Shown here one piece after another: positions 35,426 through 47,517 of a DNA stretch of 64,000 nucleotides. Source of the DNA: Liolophura sinensis (Eukaryota > Mollusca > Polyplacophora > Chitonida > Chitonidae); assembly GCF_032854445.1 (NCBI RefSeq), contig NC_088307.1, forward strand, positions 2,854,001-2,918,000, read 5' to 3'. The notes beneath the pieces were generated by a model. The model searched no databases and was not told the origin of the DNA. It saw nothing but the letters and a program-made list of their open reading frames with translations. The stretch's first letter is position 1. Every line of letters starts with the position of its first letter. Both the position numbers and the translations under genes were made by a program.

Positions 35426-35861
35426 AAGTCGATCCGATGATATAAAACACCATGGAAATGTCGGCATTGACTCAGACCTGTATACTATAAAAAGAGTATT
35501 GAAATGCTCTCATAGCACAGAGATATACAGGCCTTACGATATCCCCGTGCAGACTCTATCTCCATACAATATACACGGTACAGCTTCTTTTCACTTTCAT
35601 TTCCGGTAAGCAAAGTCAGGTTACTTCCCCCATTCATCTAGATGTCGTGCAACACCTATAACTTTATATCAGTAAACAACGCACATGTAATACAGTGTAC
35701 CGTCATGACGACCGTCATACGATATTTCAGCATGACACTGAGTCGGTGAATGTCGGTCACCAGTTAACATGTGGGTCACAGGCTTTGTGTAAGTCCTGCG
35801 ATCGAACAGGATCACGAAGTAACCCACATACATGTAGTTTTGAAAAAAAATGATATCCTTT
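35426..35861. other. No gene seen
   Basis: Unique spacer; nothing recognisable. Confidence 0.4.
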
Positions 35862-35925
35862 GATTTGTTTATTTGACTGGTGTTTCACTCAAGAATATTT
35901 CAGTTATACGGCTGCCCATGCAAAG
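35862..35925 (-). mobile_element. SINE family A tail fragment
   Basis: GTTTATTTGACTGGTGTTTC, then ACTCAAGAATATTTCAG and TTATACGGCTGC: reversed 3' end of family A, heavily shortened. A C run follows at about 35960-35977. Confidence 0.65.
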
Positions 35926-36054
35926 ATTATCAGCAGTCTAGAATTCTTGTCAGGGATTCCCCCCCTCCCCCCCCCAGTGAACAGTGAATTGTGTAAGAGG
36001 GTGGTTTGGAAACTGGACATTTGCAGTTGAATGAACGGTTGTCTATTCTACGTC

Positions 36055-36245
36055 AGTCAGTTAAAGCGCTGGATCGCTGTGATTGTCAAGTGCTTGATCA
36101 ATGTCCCGATGCGGGTTCGAATCCAGTTCTCGCTGGGTGAGCTGCGACTTTCAGTCGAACGGTTTGTCAGCTACCAGGCTAAGGGCGGTGCCTCACTCCG
36201 GTTCCTCCACCCATAAACTTGATAGCCATAAACCTGGCAGGCATT
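36055..36245 (+). mobile_element. tRNA-derived SINE, family E
   Basis: TTAAAGCGCTGGATCGCTG is a possible A-box region, and GCGGGTTCGAATCCAGTTC holds a perfect B box. The body (AGCTACCAGGCTAAGG, CCCATAAACTTGATAG) differs from families A-D. It abuts a family A copy 17 bp downstream. The B-box block resembles the units of the 49734 array. Confidence 0.6.
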
Positions 36246-36261
36246 GTATATATGAATGTTT

Positions 36262-36495
36262 GGGTCCTCCGTGGCCGAGCGGATTAGCACGCCAACATGG
36301 CGCAACGACCGAGGAGCCTACCACCAATGTGGTAGCTGTGAGTTCAAGTCCAGCTCATGCTGGCTTCATCTCTGGTCGTAAGTGAGAAGGTCTGCAGCAG
36401 CCTGTGGATGGTCGTGAGTTTCCTCCATCATAATGCTGGTCGCCGCCGTATAAGAGAAATATTCATCAGTACACCAATTAAATAAATAAATAAAC
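36262..36495 (+). mobile_element. SINE family A with internal deletion
   Basis: The head GTCCTCCGTGGCCGAGCGG, then ATTAGCACGCCAACATGGCG, GAGTTCAAGTCCAGC, and the tail AATAAATAAATAAAC. The segment normally containing CCCGGTTTCC is lost, and the terminal motif is reduced to CAGTACACCAATTAAATA. Confidence 0.88.
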
Positions 36496-36625
36496 TTATA
36501 TGTATTACCCTGTCTATACTGTTGTCTTCCCTATATTACTTCGAAAGTCAGCACAAATTACACAGGTCTTATAACACCACAAGTCACAACTATATCCAGG
36601 TTCATAAGACACAACATAAGACACC

Positions 36626-37050
36626 GTATATGGCTTTAACATTGCATCCATCTGTTTCTCTGTATATGGCTTTAACATTGCATCCATGTGTCTCTCTGTA
36701 TATGACTTTAACATTGCCTCCATCTGTCTCTCTGTATATGACTTTAACATTGCATCCATTCGTTTCCCTGTATATGACTTTAATATTGCCTCCATCTGTC
36801 TCTCTGTATATTACATTGCCTCCATCTGTCTCTCTGTATATGACTTTAACATTGCATCCATTCGTTTCCCTGTATATGACTTTAATATTGCCTCCATCTG
36901 TCTCTCTGTATATGTCATTGCCTACATCTGTCTCTCTGTATATGACTTTAACATTGCATCCATCCGTTTCCCTGTATATGACTTTAACATTGCCTCCATC
37001 TGTCTCTCTGTATATGACTTTAATATTGCCGCCATCTGTCTCTCTGTCAA
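36626..37050. repeat. 36-bp minisatellite (TATGACTTTAACATTGC type)
   Basis: About 12 units, most with a 36-bp period: TATATGACTTTAACATTG, then CATCCATCTGTCTCTC and TG. Some units have internal deletions (TATATTACATTGCC). Because 36 is a multiple of three, several frames stay open on both strands (177 and 125 codons on plus), each a 12-residue repeat. No signal that it is translated. Confidence 0.92.
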
Positions 37051-37250
37051 GGTAATGTGTTGAATAAAAGTATTCACTTAATTAAAGCACAAAAATCTAA
37101 TTAACATTGCACTAACCGCAACACACGCCCCCCACCCCTCTACACACACACATAGAAAAATTACATCAGAAAGAAATAAAGAAGGAAAATAAACGAGAAA
37201 AACATGTCCACGGAGACTTTTTGGTATCTAATTAATCACGCATTAACACA

Positions 37251-37269
37251 TATATATATATATATATAT

Positions 37270-37322
<53 letters not shown>
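37251..37322. repeat. TA/GT compound microsatellite
   Basis: About 12 TA dinucleotides lead into more than 20 GT dinucleotides. Long TG/CA tracts adopt left-handed DNA readily and mutate fast. Confidence 0.95.
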
Positions 37323-37325
<3 letters not shown>

Positions 37326-38639
37326 ATTATAGGTGTGTGTGCGGGCAGCCCCGAGGTGGGATCCATGTATACCTAGCACTACAGTGTATTACCTACAGAT
37401 AAGGCTTAGTTGACTCGATACAGGGCGTTCGCCCCTAGATCTAATAATATCGGCATAATGTGTCTATAGGTCTACATATAGTGATGAAGTGAAAGATGGT
37501 CAATGCAATGGTGTAAACAGAAAGAGATATCAGGAGCTGATTGCTTATGAGTAGGAGAAAAGTCTGATTTAGTGTTAATACTGAAACGCTGCCCGATACA
37601 AAAATATAAAGAGATAATTCGCATCCAGTCCACAAAACTGCTAGGCGTAACGGATGTCACATCATGGCAAGAAATTATGTTTATGTAGGTGTATGGTATC
37701 AGGCTTGTATAAGGCTCAACAGTAGCTGTACTGTACCTTACTTACCGCTTATAGACAGGGCCAAAGGCAACCGTTATATGAGCTCTTACTTGCACTACCG
37801 GCCGTGCAGTCACATGAAAATAATTCGATAACGCCCCTGTCTGCCCTATTTCAGAAACTGCATGTTTTACCGTCACTATAGCCCTGATATAAGCTCTGTT
37901 GGAGATGAATGTAGGTTTTGTGTAGGGTAGGGGTTGTTGAAAATATTCATGACGTCATTATTGCCTAGTTTGCATAGGTCTTATGCAAATTTTTCGACAC
38001 TCGTCACTGCACTTCCCTATATCTGGCAAGCATAAAGTCGATCGGATGAACGGTAATGAACAAAGTCGAAAGACACATGAAGATGCCCCGTAATCATGTA
38101 GGCTCAGTACTGAGGCTAGGATGGCCCATGATGTTTTGTAAGATACTTCCATTAGTAGGTGGGTGACATATGCTGGAAAGTAGACAGTGTACTGCCTCAA
38201 TAAACGCCCAGCCGATCCAGCTAGAATTGGCTTCGAACAGGCGATTAGCCTTGAACAAACTGTTTACACCCTCAATGCGTTGTTCTTCTGCTATGCCACT
38301 GTTTACGCTGAATGAATGCGTCATCATTTCGAGAAATTTTCCTGTGCTTTCTTCCTGATTCCATACGTTCTGGATTTCCACCAATCAGACGGCCGGGAAG
38401 ATCTGGTTCCTGACCGGTTATACGAACGGCAGATAACTGGGTCAGCTGTACGAGAAAATGACGGGGAATTCCCAGAATGCACTTAGTGACCTCGAAGTGG
38501 CTCTTCACTGTCAAGTCGACGTGAGTGAAGTAGAAGTGGAAAGCCCCCCCCCCCCTCCCACCACACACACACGCCCCGCCGTAAATACAATATATTTTAT
38601 ATATTTGTCGCTTTCGTTTTATAGATTTGGGTATTTTTT
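37323..38639. other. No gene seen
   Basis: Frames at 38094-38384 and 38272-38703 (minus) overlap each other and an opposing frame and have no domain. A C run and CACACA stretch occur at about 38546-38572. Confidence 0.4.
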
Positions 38640-39300
38640 TTAGCACACTTCGGTCATTACAAATAAAATCTTCACAGCCCATTACACATAAAACGTAAAG
38701 CATACTTCAGTCATTACAAATAAAACCAACACACCCCTATGCACATAAAATGTATAGCACACGACAATACACATGAAACGTATAGCACACGACAATACAC
38801 TTAAAACGTATAGCACACGACAATATACTTAAAACATATAGCACACGGCAATACACTTACAATGTATAGCACACAACAATACACATAAAATGTATAGCAC
38901 ACTTCAGTCATTACAAATTAAACCTTCACACCCCAATACAGATAAAATGTATAGCACAAGACAATACACATGAAATTTATAACACACGACAATACACATA
39001 AAACGTATAGCACACGACAACACACATAAAATGTATAGCACACGACAATGCATTTAAAACGTATAGCACACGACAATATACTTAAAACATATAGCACACG
39101 GCAATACACTTACAATGTATAGCACACAACAATACACATAAAACGTATAGCACACGACAATGCAGTTAAAACGTATAGCACACGACAATACACTTACAAT
39201 GTATAGCGCACGACAATACACATGAAACGTAGAGTACACGACAATACACATAAAATGTATAGAACACGACAATACACACAAAACTAAAACACGATTCACA
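38640..39300. repeat. 27-bp minisatellite (ACGTATAGCACACGACAATA type)
   Basis: Over 20 units of TAAAACGTATAGCACACG, then ACAATACAC, with variants CATAAAATG and TTACAATG. The 27-bp period gives nine-residue repeats (Cys/Val/Tyr-rich) on the minus strand, which are artefacts. Confidence 0.92.
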
Positions 39301-40090
39301 TCACACTTTAAAACACTTTACAATGTATAGAATACTTCCTTATAGATACAACCTATACGATATTAAATACAGATACCATGGATACCAGGTTTTAATGCAA
39401 ACTCAATGCATAGCAGACCATATTTACCTATAGTACATTTAAATTCTGACACAAGGTAAAGCACAAATAAATTTTGACACAACACCCAGCATACATAAAT
39501 CATAACACAAGGTATAACACACTAAATTCTGACACAATGTTTAGCACACATAAATTCTAACACAACGCACAGCACACATGCATTCTAACATCACACAACC
39601 TTTGGCACACATAAATTATGACATATCGTATAGCACACACTTAAATTCAGGCACAACCTATAGCACACATACTTTCTGACAAAATATGGCACACATAAAT
39701 TCTAACACAAGACATTATTTCTCACACACAAATTTTCTCACAGTATATAACACATATAATCAACGTCTAGAACACATACATTCTGACACAACGTCTAGCA
39801 CACATAAATTCTCACGCAACGTATAGCACAAACAAGTTCTGGCACAACCTATGGCACACATAAATTCTCACACAAACTATAGCACAGATAAATGTAAATA
39901 CAACCTATAGCACACATACATTCGCACACAAACTATAGCACAAATAAATGTAGACACAACCTATAGCACACATAAAGTCCAACACAAATTAAAGCACAAA
40001 TAAATGTAGACACAACCTATAGCACACATAAATTTTGGCACAACGTATAGTGCAAGTAAATGTAGACACAACACATCACATATAATGCAG
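39301..40090. repeat. Degenerate extension of the 27-bp array
   Basis: Units become irregular (about 27-40 bp) around CACACATAAATTCTGACAC, then AACCTATAGCAC. The shared GTATAGCACA core shows descent from the same array. Two sub-blocks (TAAATTCTGACAC and TAAATGTAGACACAACC types) appear homogenised separately. Confidence 0.8.
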
Positions 40091-40154
40091 CAAAAAGGTA
40101 TAGCAAAGTCATAACCTGTAAAGTACGCCTACTTGATATGTAGTCTCAGTTGAA

Positions 40155-40335
40155 CATAAATGTTTAAATGTGATACAGACAGCAGTCATCTAGGCGCCAG
40201 TCATACAGACATCAGTCATACAGACAACAGTCATTCAGACACCAGTCATCGCGACAAAAGTCACACAGTCATCAGTCATATAGACACCGGTCCTACAGAC
40301 ACCATTCACACAAACACCAGTCATACAGAACTAGA
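40155..40335. repeat. 15-bp minisatellite (CAGTCATACAGACAC)
   Basis: About 11 units of 15 bp. The array is interrupted at 40336 by an inverted-repeat element, and unit-like sequence (GTACAGACACCATTCAT) resumes at about 40540. Confidence 0.85.
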
Positions 40336-40533
40336 CCCCGGGATCACCAAGCTATCTTAAACTGAAGTTTTACAGGTAATCATTAAATAACAATAACTGA
40401 TCCAGAATTTACGCTGTCAAGAAATATTTGGATCTTGTTACATCAGAATATGTCAACTTTTATCAACTTAACATCAACTTTAAAGTGATTTGAAATTTTC
40501 ACTTAAGTCTAAGATCTATTTGTGATCCCAGGG
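40336..40533. mobile_element. MITE-like element, family M1, inside a minisatellite
   Basis: The left end CCCCGGGATCACCAAGCTAT, then CTTAAACTGAAGTTTTA, pairs with a right end whose reverse complement is CCCTGGGATCACAAATAG, then ATCTTAGACTTAAG. This gives 198 bp with about 45-bp terminal repeats. Array units on both sides show that it inserted into the 15-bp minisatellite. Confidence 0.7.
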
Positions 40534-41908
40534 CGAGTCGTACAGACACCATTCATAAAAAGGTGGTGCGACCTAACCGCTATCTACACTCGCCTTAAGC
40601 AATATGTTCACGTAAGACACAGTATACATTCAGGTAGTAATTAACTTAGAATTAGGCCTATCCGTGGATTGAGATAGAGGTATAATCAGAAGCTGTGACA
40701 GTGTATATGTGTAACTGGAAACATCAATATGTCTACACACTGCACACATGAAGAGTGCACGGCAACTAGCTTCGCTGGTAGGATATCGCTGGCTGATACA
40801 GCCTGTGTTAGACCGTGCTCAAATAATGAACGTATTTATAACACTGGCAGCAGTTTGGGGAAACTCCCAGAAAGAAAACGTTGAAATGAGCCTACATGAT
40901 CGGTGCACGCGTCCTCGACCTACTTAGACAAAGCTTTGTCTCCATGAATCGCGTTGTTCTCGTTCTCTTTCTCTTTATTTTTAACTCTCTAAACTGATTT
41001 TTCTTGTCGTCGAAGACTTGGCTGATTATAAGATCGAGCTGCGAGCACGTGGACAGAGCCGAGGTCGGCAGGCAAAACAACTACGCAGCTTATTCCTTGT
41101 TTGTTTACCACGGCGACTGTTTAGGCTGGGTGAAAGAAAGGGGCTGAAGGTGGTAATGGGGACGGGGTGAATCACCTTACAAGGTCAGCGAATATATACC
41201 CCTGATCCGGTAAAATCTGGAAAATTCCTTGTAGGATCCCAGCCGGCGATTCCATATATCAACAGATCCGGGATCAATAAACGGGGCCGAGAATTTTCCC
41301 GCCACATGATCGAGGAAGATGAGGATGTGTATATGTAGCTACAGCTAACCACGATTTATTATTTTTTTTATTTCTTTCTTTTCGGCTCGTTCCGCGTTCC
41401 ATATTTTTTGCGTGTCAACATTGCGTAATGGCCGCTAATTCGCCGTGTGTACACGCTGACTTCCGCCTTGCAAATCCGCACGGCGTCAAACCAACGATTG
41501 CAGACTTCGTGCTGGCATGAACGTCTTGCGCCTGAAGCCCGCCCGATGTGTCGGTAATGAAGGAATACGTGATGGCCTCAATGAAAACTGGATCAACTGC
41601 ATCTCTTTGTGTTCATAAATACATCCATGAGCCATACGCGCTAATACGATTGCTGGTTCCGTGCAGTCGATAAGCAACACGTACACCGCTATCTTTTGAT
41701 GTATTTTCCAGTCTAATAATTGGACAATACAGTTATGCATAACTATTAAAACAATAATCAATACACAGCGTGTATCTATTGTGTCCCGTATGTGTACCTG
41801 GGCAGGTATACATGTATCGGTAGAAAATCAGGTGGGCGTTTAGGTCGGCGCGATTTTATAAGCGTGCATCAATCTGACCTTCAGCTATATGATCCAATGC
41901 TTATATAT
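40534..41908. other. No gene seen
   Basis: After the last minisatellite unit (to about 40565), unique sequence. CpG content rises at about 41250-41500, where a T-rich tract separates short frames; no exon is evident. Confidence 0.4.
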
Positions 41909-42145
41909 CTACGTATGCTTAGGGCTTAGCGCCATACTACTGAGCAAGTTTTCGGACATATGACGACGAGGAGTCATTAGGTGTGTGCACATATACTGTG
42001 TCTTCTTGTTGCGAGACAGGTCCATGCCGCCAAAGTGCTGCCGCCACTGAAATGTCCTGCCGAAGACACCAGGTATAACACCATACCCAGTCACATTATA
42101 CTGAACCGTCAGTGCTGAGCGCCAAGCGAGGCAGCAACAAGATTG
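41909..42145 (-). mobile_element. SINE family C, 5'-truncated, reverse orientation
   Basis: Reverse of the 7934 copy: GGACATATGACGACGAGG (tail), TGTCTTCTTGTTGCGAGACA, ATGCCGCCAAAGTGCTGCCG and CCATACCCAGTCACATTA occur in the expected reversed order. The tRNA-like head is absent. Confidence 0.85.
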
Positions 42146-45100
42146 CTAAATGTTTTGGTTTGATGATATCTATATCCCATACTAAGGTATATTAAAAGGC
42201 TGGTAATATGTTCAGTGAAGTTAAATTTTCTGGAATCATTAAAGATAGGAAGAGAACTCTAAACTGTTGTGTTGTGTCATTTCGTGCGCATGCTTCGTGC
42301 CGTCGAGCACTTGTGCTCGTAGTCCTTTCGACGTATAAGTAATGCTGTATTTAAGGGTATCTGCATCGGACATTTTATCAGAAATGAATCTGCCAATCGG
42401 GGCTTGACTACCTTTGTACCTTTGTACAAGTAAAGACAATGAACACAGCATATCAACACAAACCATACTCCACTATATTATATCAGTTTCAGTTTTTTCT
42501 GCTTATTCTCTGCACAAGGCAATGCTGTGAGCTACGTGGCACATGTAAAAATTGTCAAGTTTCTCGTATGAAACTTCATATAAGACGACACGAACAGCAA
42601 TTTTCATCCACTAAACACCATCAAGGCTATGGGGTACCAGAATTTCATTACCAAGAAGTACGCAATTTCCGTATGGCTAGTCCCCACTGCACAGTACACA
42701 TGTTATGTCATCCATAGAAACTCTCGCCACCTACGAGACCAACCTCTGGGCGGAAATTGTGAACTGAATCATGGGAAATTTAATTGTAAACAGCTGCTAC
42801 AAGAACTGGTCATACCAAGAAACCGGAACTCAGTATTTAAAAACTACGATTTCGCTAATCATTGTTGCTATGCAGTTACGAAACCATTGCCTATTTTAAT
42901 ATTTCCAAGCAACTCTAAAACAGTTAGTGTCAAAAACGTTGTTGTTCTTTTACAAAACTCTCCTGTGTCGTAAATTTTTAAAGCCTCTTAAAAAACAACC
43001 GCGTTGCAAACATGGACATGCTTTAAATAAAGAGAATTCATGTACATCAGCTAATAATAGAAACAAAAGTTGAGAGAGAAATTTTGTTTTTTCTGACATC
43101 ACTTCCTGTCTCATCACCGTGGCCGCAATGATGTGTCTGTCTAACGTGTCCTTCGTAATTTATTCAACAAACGCATGGATGGCCAGCTACCAGTCCCATT
43201 GCACGCACTTTGTGTAACGAAATGTACACTCCCCATGCAGAAACCTTCTGAAAGAGTGCACAAATCTGATACATTGCTAATTAACATAATTTCGACTGAC
43301 CAGTGGAAACTTCCCTCTCATCGTAATCCCTAACATGTTGTTGTTGAAAAGTTACAATAACTAAACGAAGCGAAAGGGTGCATACGGACCAACTATTACC
43401 AAACTCGTTGACGGAGATCGGGTTTTAAATATGGAGTCTGTTTATGGTTCACTGGTGGATGATGGGTAGGGAATTTGAAAGTTGGTGTTGCTATTACATG
43501 TTAAAGTGACATCAATTCATCGAAGAAGCAGCTTTTCACAATGAACGTCTGAGAAGGGGCTCACTGGCCAACAAAATGACAAACCTACTCTTTACAGCTA
43601 CCTCCTTCATCTGTATAAGTTAGGTGAATATTAATGAAGATACACACCCACTTTGACCAATGAAAATTGATACTTGTTTGCCAAGGTATTTTGCTTGTAT
43701 AAGACGCGTTCATTGGCTAACACAGATTACGTAACTTTTTCACCCATATCAGAAAACTAGGTGTCTTTCGACAACGCATCGGATCGATAGGTTAAAATCG
43801 TCTGTCGTGGAAAGGGAAAACGAACTGCTCTTCAGCTGTACATGTATATACTGTGGGTACAGATTCGCCTGTTTTACCGCATACAGCATACATCAGCTGT
43901 ATGTAGAAGTTTCCATTGGTAAATTACCCCTTGCAAGCACAACATTTACGGCTCCATATGAATGGGAAATGCTCTGCAGAAAAATTCTGCCTCTATGGGA
44001 ATTCGTGTTGATCTGTATGAATGGGCTGTAAGCGAATTCGACCAGTGACGTCATTGGGATGTCTGTTGACGTCATCACACAAGGGGTGGAATTCTCCTCA
44101 AAGCCCAAAGGATCCAAAAATCAGTACGAGCCAGTGTATCTCTGTTGTACGTTACCGTTTAACCCAAGAAATAAGAAAACGAGAAAACAAAGAGATAAGC
44201 AAACACAAAAGCCTATTTTTTCTGACTTCAAGGAAATTTTGTTCAATGTTGTTGAATCAATACATGTCTGTATTATGTACAGGTGTGGGTGAACCATTAT
44301 AGAGGTGTGTGTAAGCCACCATCTGATTTCATGAACGAATCCAGTATAGCTTTCCTTTTGGTTATATTATGACCATATACATTTACACCTAACTATAGTT
44401 AAAGAAGTTTTGATAAATAATTCGCTGTATAATACCATCTGTATACACACGTTTATCTACACCCTAACGTACTCTCTAAAACCAGCTGCGTACAAAAATA
44501 GACAAGATTGTGACAAACTTGCATGTACAGTAACTTCAATGTGTACCTTGCATAAATCATCCTTATATATGTACCTAAACAATTATTGTGTACCAAATTC
44601 TGTACATGTGATACACACATTTTGTTTTCATCGGCAGCTACAAAACACCTATGTACAAAACGGTACATATTTCAGGGCATGTGTAAGCATCGCAGTCAAT
44701 TTTAATGTTGTTGCTAACGTTGTTAACGTTTGCTAACATATTGTAATATATGGCGATGTTATCTATCTTTGTGCAATGAAGTAATGTAATCTAAACTATA
44801 TGACTGAAACATATGTTACACACATGCACGTTAAGTAAGTACAGGTGATATATACAGATATATACGAACACATATTTTAACCACGGGCTATAGTATAATA
44901 ATTTGGATATTCACGGCCAAAAGATCTCAGGAATGGGAACGGCGGTGTGTGGGTGGTTGGATGAGTGAGCGGTATTTAGTGATACTGATTTGCAGACAGT
45001 GTATAACTCTTGTTCACAAACAACCACATATAATCCGCTGACCAGACTTCACAGACGTTCTTTTTATATACACACAACAGTGCAAAAACAAAATAACGAG

Positions 45101-45841
45101 TCTTTTATGTGTATTAAATTACAAAGACGAGAAAATCTCTGTGGCGACTAGTCGAGGGGAAGACGTGGTATTAAGTATCGTAAATCTATCAAAGCGTGAT
45201 CTCTCACATTCGATAACACATCAACCACCTTTGGTCGCGGTATCAGAGAGTTCCACCGCCCACACGGACCCGAATTCTTTCTCTTTCTCCCTAGGTTCCT
45301 TCACCACCTAGCTCGCCATTCATTTCTTCCCTCCCTCTCACACCCATTCTCATCTCCCTCGCGTACTAATCTTCAACGGCTTGTAACGATCCTAGGAAGG
45401 TTGGAATTGTGTGAGATTGGACAAATCGTTCATCTCCCTCCTGCCAGCATCTATACAGCTATGACGTATATCAGCTGAGTAGATCAATCAATCAATGATC
45501 GCCACGATCTGTATATGTAATACAGTAACCCCCTTATATGACCTATTGTAGTACCTACAGATCTGGTTCATGCCCCATCGATGCGCCCTAGCAAGGGTTA
45601 AGCATTAACAAGTCATCTATAACGACAGATATGGGATATAAACAAATCGTTTGACACTCTATACATGGGCTATTCACAGAACTGCAGTTTATTCATGAAA
45701 AGAAGTGGTCTTCACTTCCGTACCGCGGGGAAGTATTCAGCAGTATTTATTCATTATACTTCAATTATTCATTCATTCTCTCATTCATCCGTTCTATATT
45801 CAATGATTCATTCTGTTGCTTTCATTTATTTTTCATTTTTC
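42146..45841. other. No gene seen
   Basis: About 3.7 kb. Overlapping plus-strand frames at 42439-42973 and 43807-44302 have no recognisable domain. ATTC-type tetranucleotides occur near 45760-45790. Paired CREs are listed separately. Confidence 0.4.
44046..44074. promoter_or_regulatory. Two perfect CREs 21 bp apart
   Basis: TGACGTCA at 44046-44053 and 44067-44074, start-to-start 21 bp, which places both on the same face of the helix (two turns). A reversed CCAAT core (ATTGG) overlaps the first (44052-44056). CREB/ATF binding is expected from the motif; no transcript is visible. Confidence 0.4.
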
Positions 45842-45905
45842 CGCCGTCATATTAAGTAATATATTCTCGACAACGGCGTCGAAGACCAATCAGATAAATA
45901 AGTAA
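45842..45905 (+). mobile_element. SINE tail fragment
   Basis: GCCGTCATATTAAGTAATAT, then TCTCGACAACGGCG and AGACCAATCAGATAAATA: a diverged family A-type 3' end without a body. Confidence 0.5.
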
Positions 45906-46299
45906 ACAAATAAGTCTTTGATTCTTTTATTTATTTATTTGATCCTTCAATTTCTCATTCAATCGTTTTTCCAAATCAAATAGTTTGAACAGATAAAACA
46001 CCGCTGGTTTAAGCCTTTGTCCGCCATTAGGGAATAACATGCATGCATGTATACATACACCAAGTTTGATATATCTGGTAAGTTCCATTTGTTATCAGCG
46101 AGTATGTGGGAAGAGTTCGAAACCGCTCTTATCTTATGTCATTGTGTTTGTTGAATTATAGGCTATATAAAATCTACCAGTTAAGCCAAAAAATGAATAG
46201 TAACATTTTGTTCTCATTAAATTTTGTTAATAACTTTAACACCACACTGACTTTGGGACATACAGATGTAATAATCCTCATGTATATATATGGTTGTGT
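45906..46299. other. No gene seen
   Basis: AT-rich spacer with no recognised gene. Confidence 0.4.
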
Positions 46300-46452
46300 T
46301 TTATTATTTATTTATGTTTATCGGTGCATGTTTCATGTCGTACTAAAGAATATTTCACTCATACAACGTCGGTCAGCATTATGGTGCATGGGAGGAAACC
46401 GGTCAGGAGTGAAACCCTCGACCGTCCGAACGTTGCTGGCAAACTTTCCCAC
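46300..46452 (-). mobile_element. SINE family A fragment, reverse orientation
   Basis: ACTAAAGAATATTTCACTC, then GGTCAGCATTATGGTGCATG and GGAGGAAACCGGTCAGG match the 3' half; CCGTCCGAACGTTGCTGGC corresponds to the mid-body. Confidence 0.75.
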
Positions 46453-46556
46453 CTTCTGTTACCAGAGAGAAGTTGTATTTGTTTGCTTTGGAATTAAATT
46501 AATTTTGACACTCAGTTGCTGGCAGTTGAACATACAGACTGTTGATTCAACAACTG

Positions 46557-46600
46557 AGTGAGTGAATGCTTGGGGTTTAACGTTGTACTTTCACAAGTGA
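46557..46600 (-). mobile_element. SINE family B/C tail fragment
   Basis: GTGAGTGAATGCTTGGGGTT, then TAACGTTGTACTTTCAC is the reverse of the ACGACGTTAAACCCCAAGC, ACTCACTC end of families B and C. Confidence 0.55.
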
Positions 46601-47474
46601 GAGTGTGATTTACAACATGATGTCAGTCAATAACAATGACCTGTAAGTTTCACAGATATTCGACATCAGCTGGTGAGATCAGTCTTAACGATAAATGCAC
46701 GCTTCTAATTAGTATAGTATTCACCCTATACTGCATGTGTTCGAGCTTGGTTGAGGTGTCAACTCAAACATTTCACACGGCCATTTTATTTGTCTATCTC
46801 AATGTGCTTGAACTTGAAGAGTCATGTCATGTATAGATCTCCTCAATGCACATACTTTCAAATTTGAATGGGCACCTGCTCAAATATGGTGATTGCATAG
46901 TATTTAATCGTTCATTTCTGACTACCTGTACGCTAAAACTGAAAGCTAATGAAGATGAACTAGAAAAACGGGGTTTGTGGCACTGTGGTCTATACAAATC
47001 AATAGTCATGTTCCTTCATTATCCATGGATTGTCTATATAATCTCGCCTTTTCATGTACAAGTCGGGTGTTTTATGAAATATTTGTCTTTCTGTAAATAC
47101 GCCCTGTATATATGCAGGATTTCTATACAGGATATCACTTGTTAACCGCACGCGCATCATATTATATGCAGTTGCCATGCCCACCAGGTATAAACTCATC
47201 AAGCCTGCCACGTACATATATACTCATAAGCAGAACAAAGTCAGGCAGGTGTTGACACCTAAATTAATTAGCAGGTATATTAGGTGGTCATAAACTCGAC
47301 AGGTGTTTTTGCAAGCGAGATAATTGTCATGGTCAAAAAGCTTCGTCAGTACCGACACAAACTCTTTCATTTCACGTGTACAGCTATGCACAAACATCAA
47401 TTAAAAACATTCTGTCCTTGACTGTTGGGATAGCAAATTGTAATCAACCTGCCGCTGGGTCGGTTGAAGTGATG

Positions 47475-47476
<2 letters not shown>
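46601..47476. other. No gene seen
   Basis: Frames on both strands overlap (46846-47145 plus, 46999-47217 minus) and carry no signature. Confidence 0.4.

Positions 47477-47516
<40 letters not shown>
47477..47516. repeat. TA dinucleotide microsatellite
   Basis: About 20 TA repeats. Confidence 0.95.

Positions 47517-47517
<1 letters not shown>

Noticed and set aside
36055-36140. Possible tRNA gene with a perfect B box
   Set aside because: No matching acceptor stem is evident, and a SINE-like body follows.
36522-37055. 177-codon plus-strand frame
   Set aside because: Product of the 36-bp minisatellite, with parallel open frames in another phase and on the minus strand.
38272-38703. 143-codon minus-strand frame
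   Set aside because: Crosses a C run and the start of the 27-bp array; no signature.
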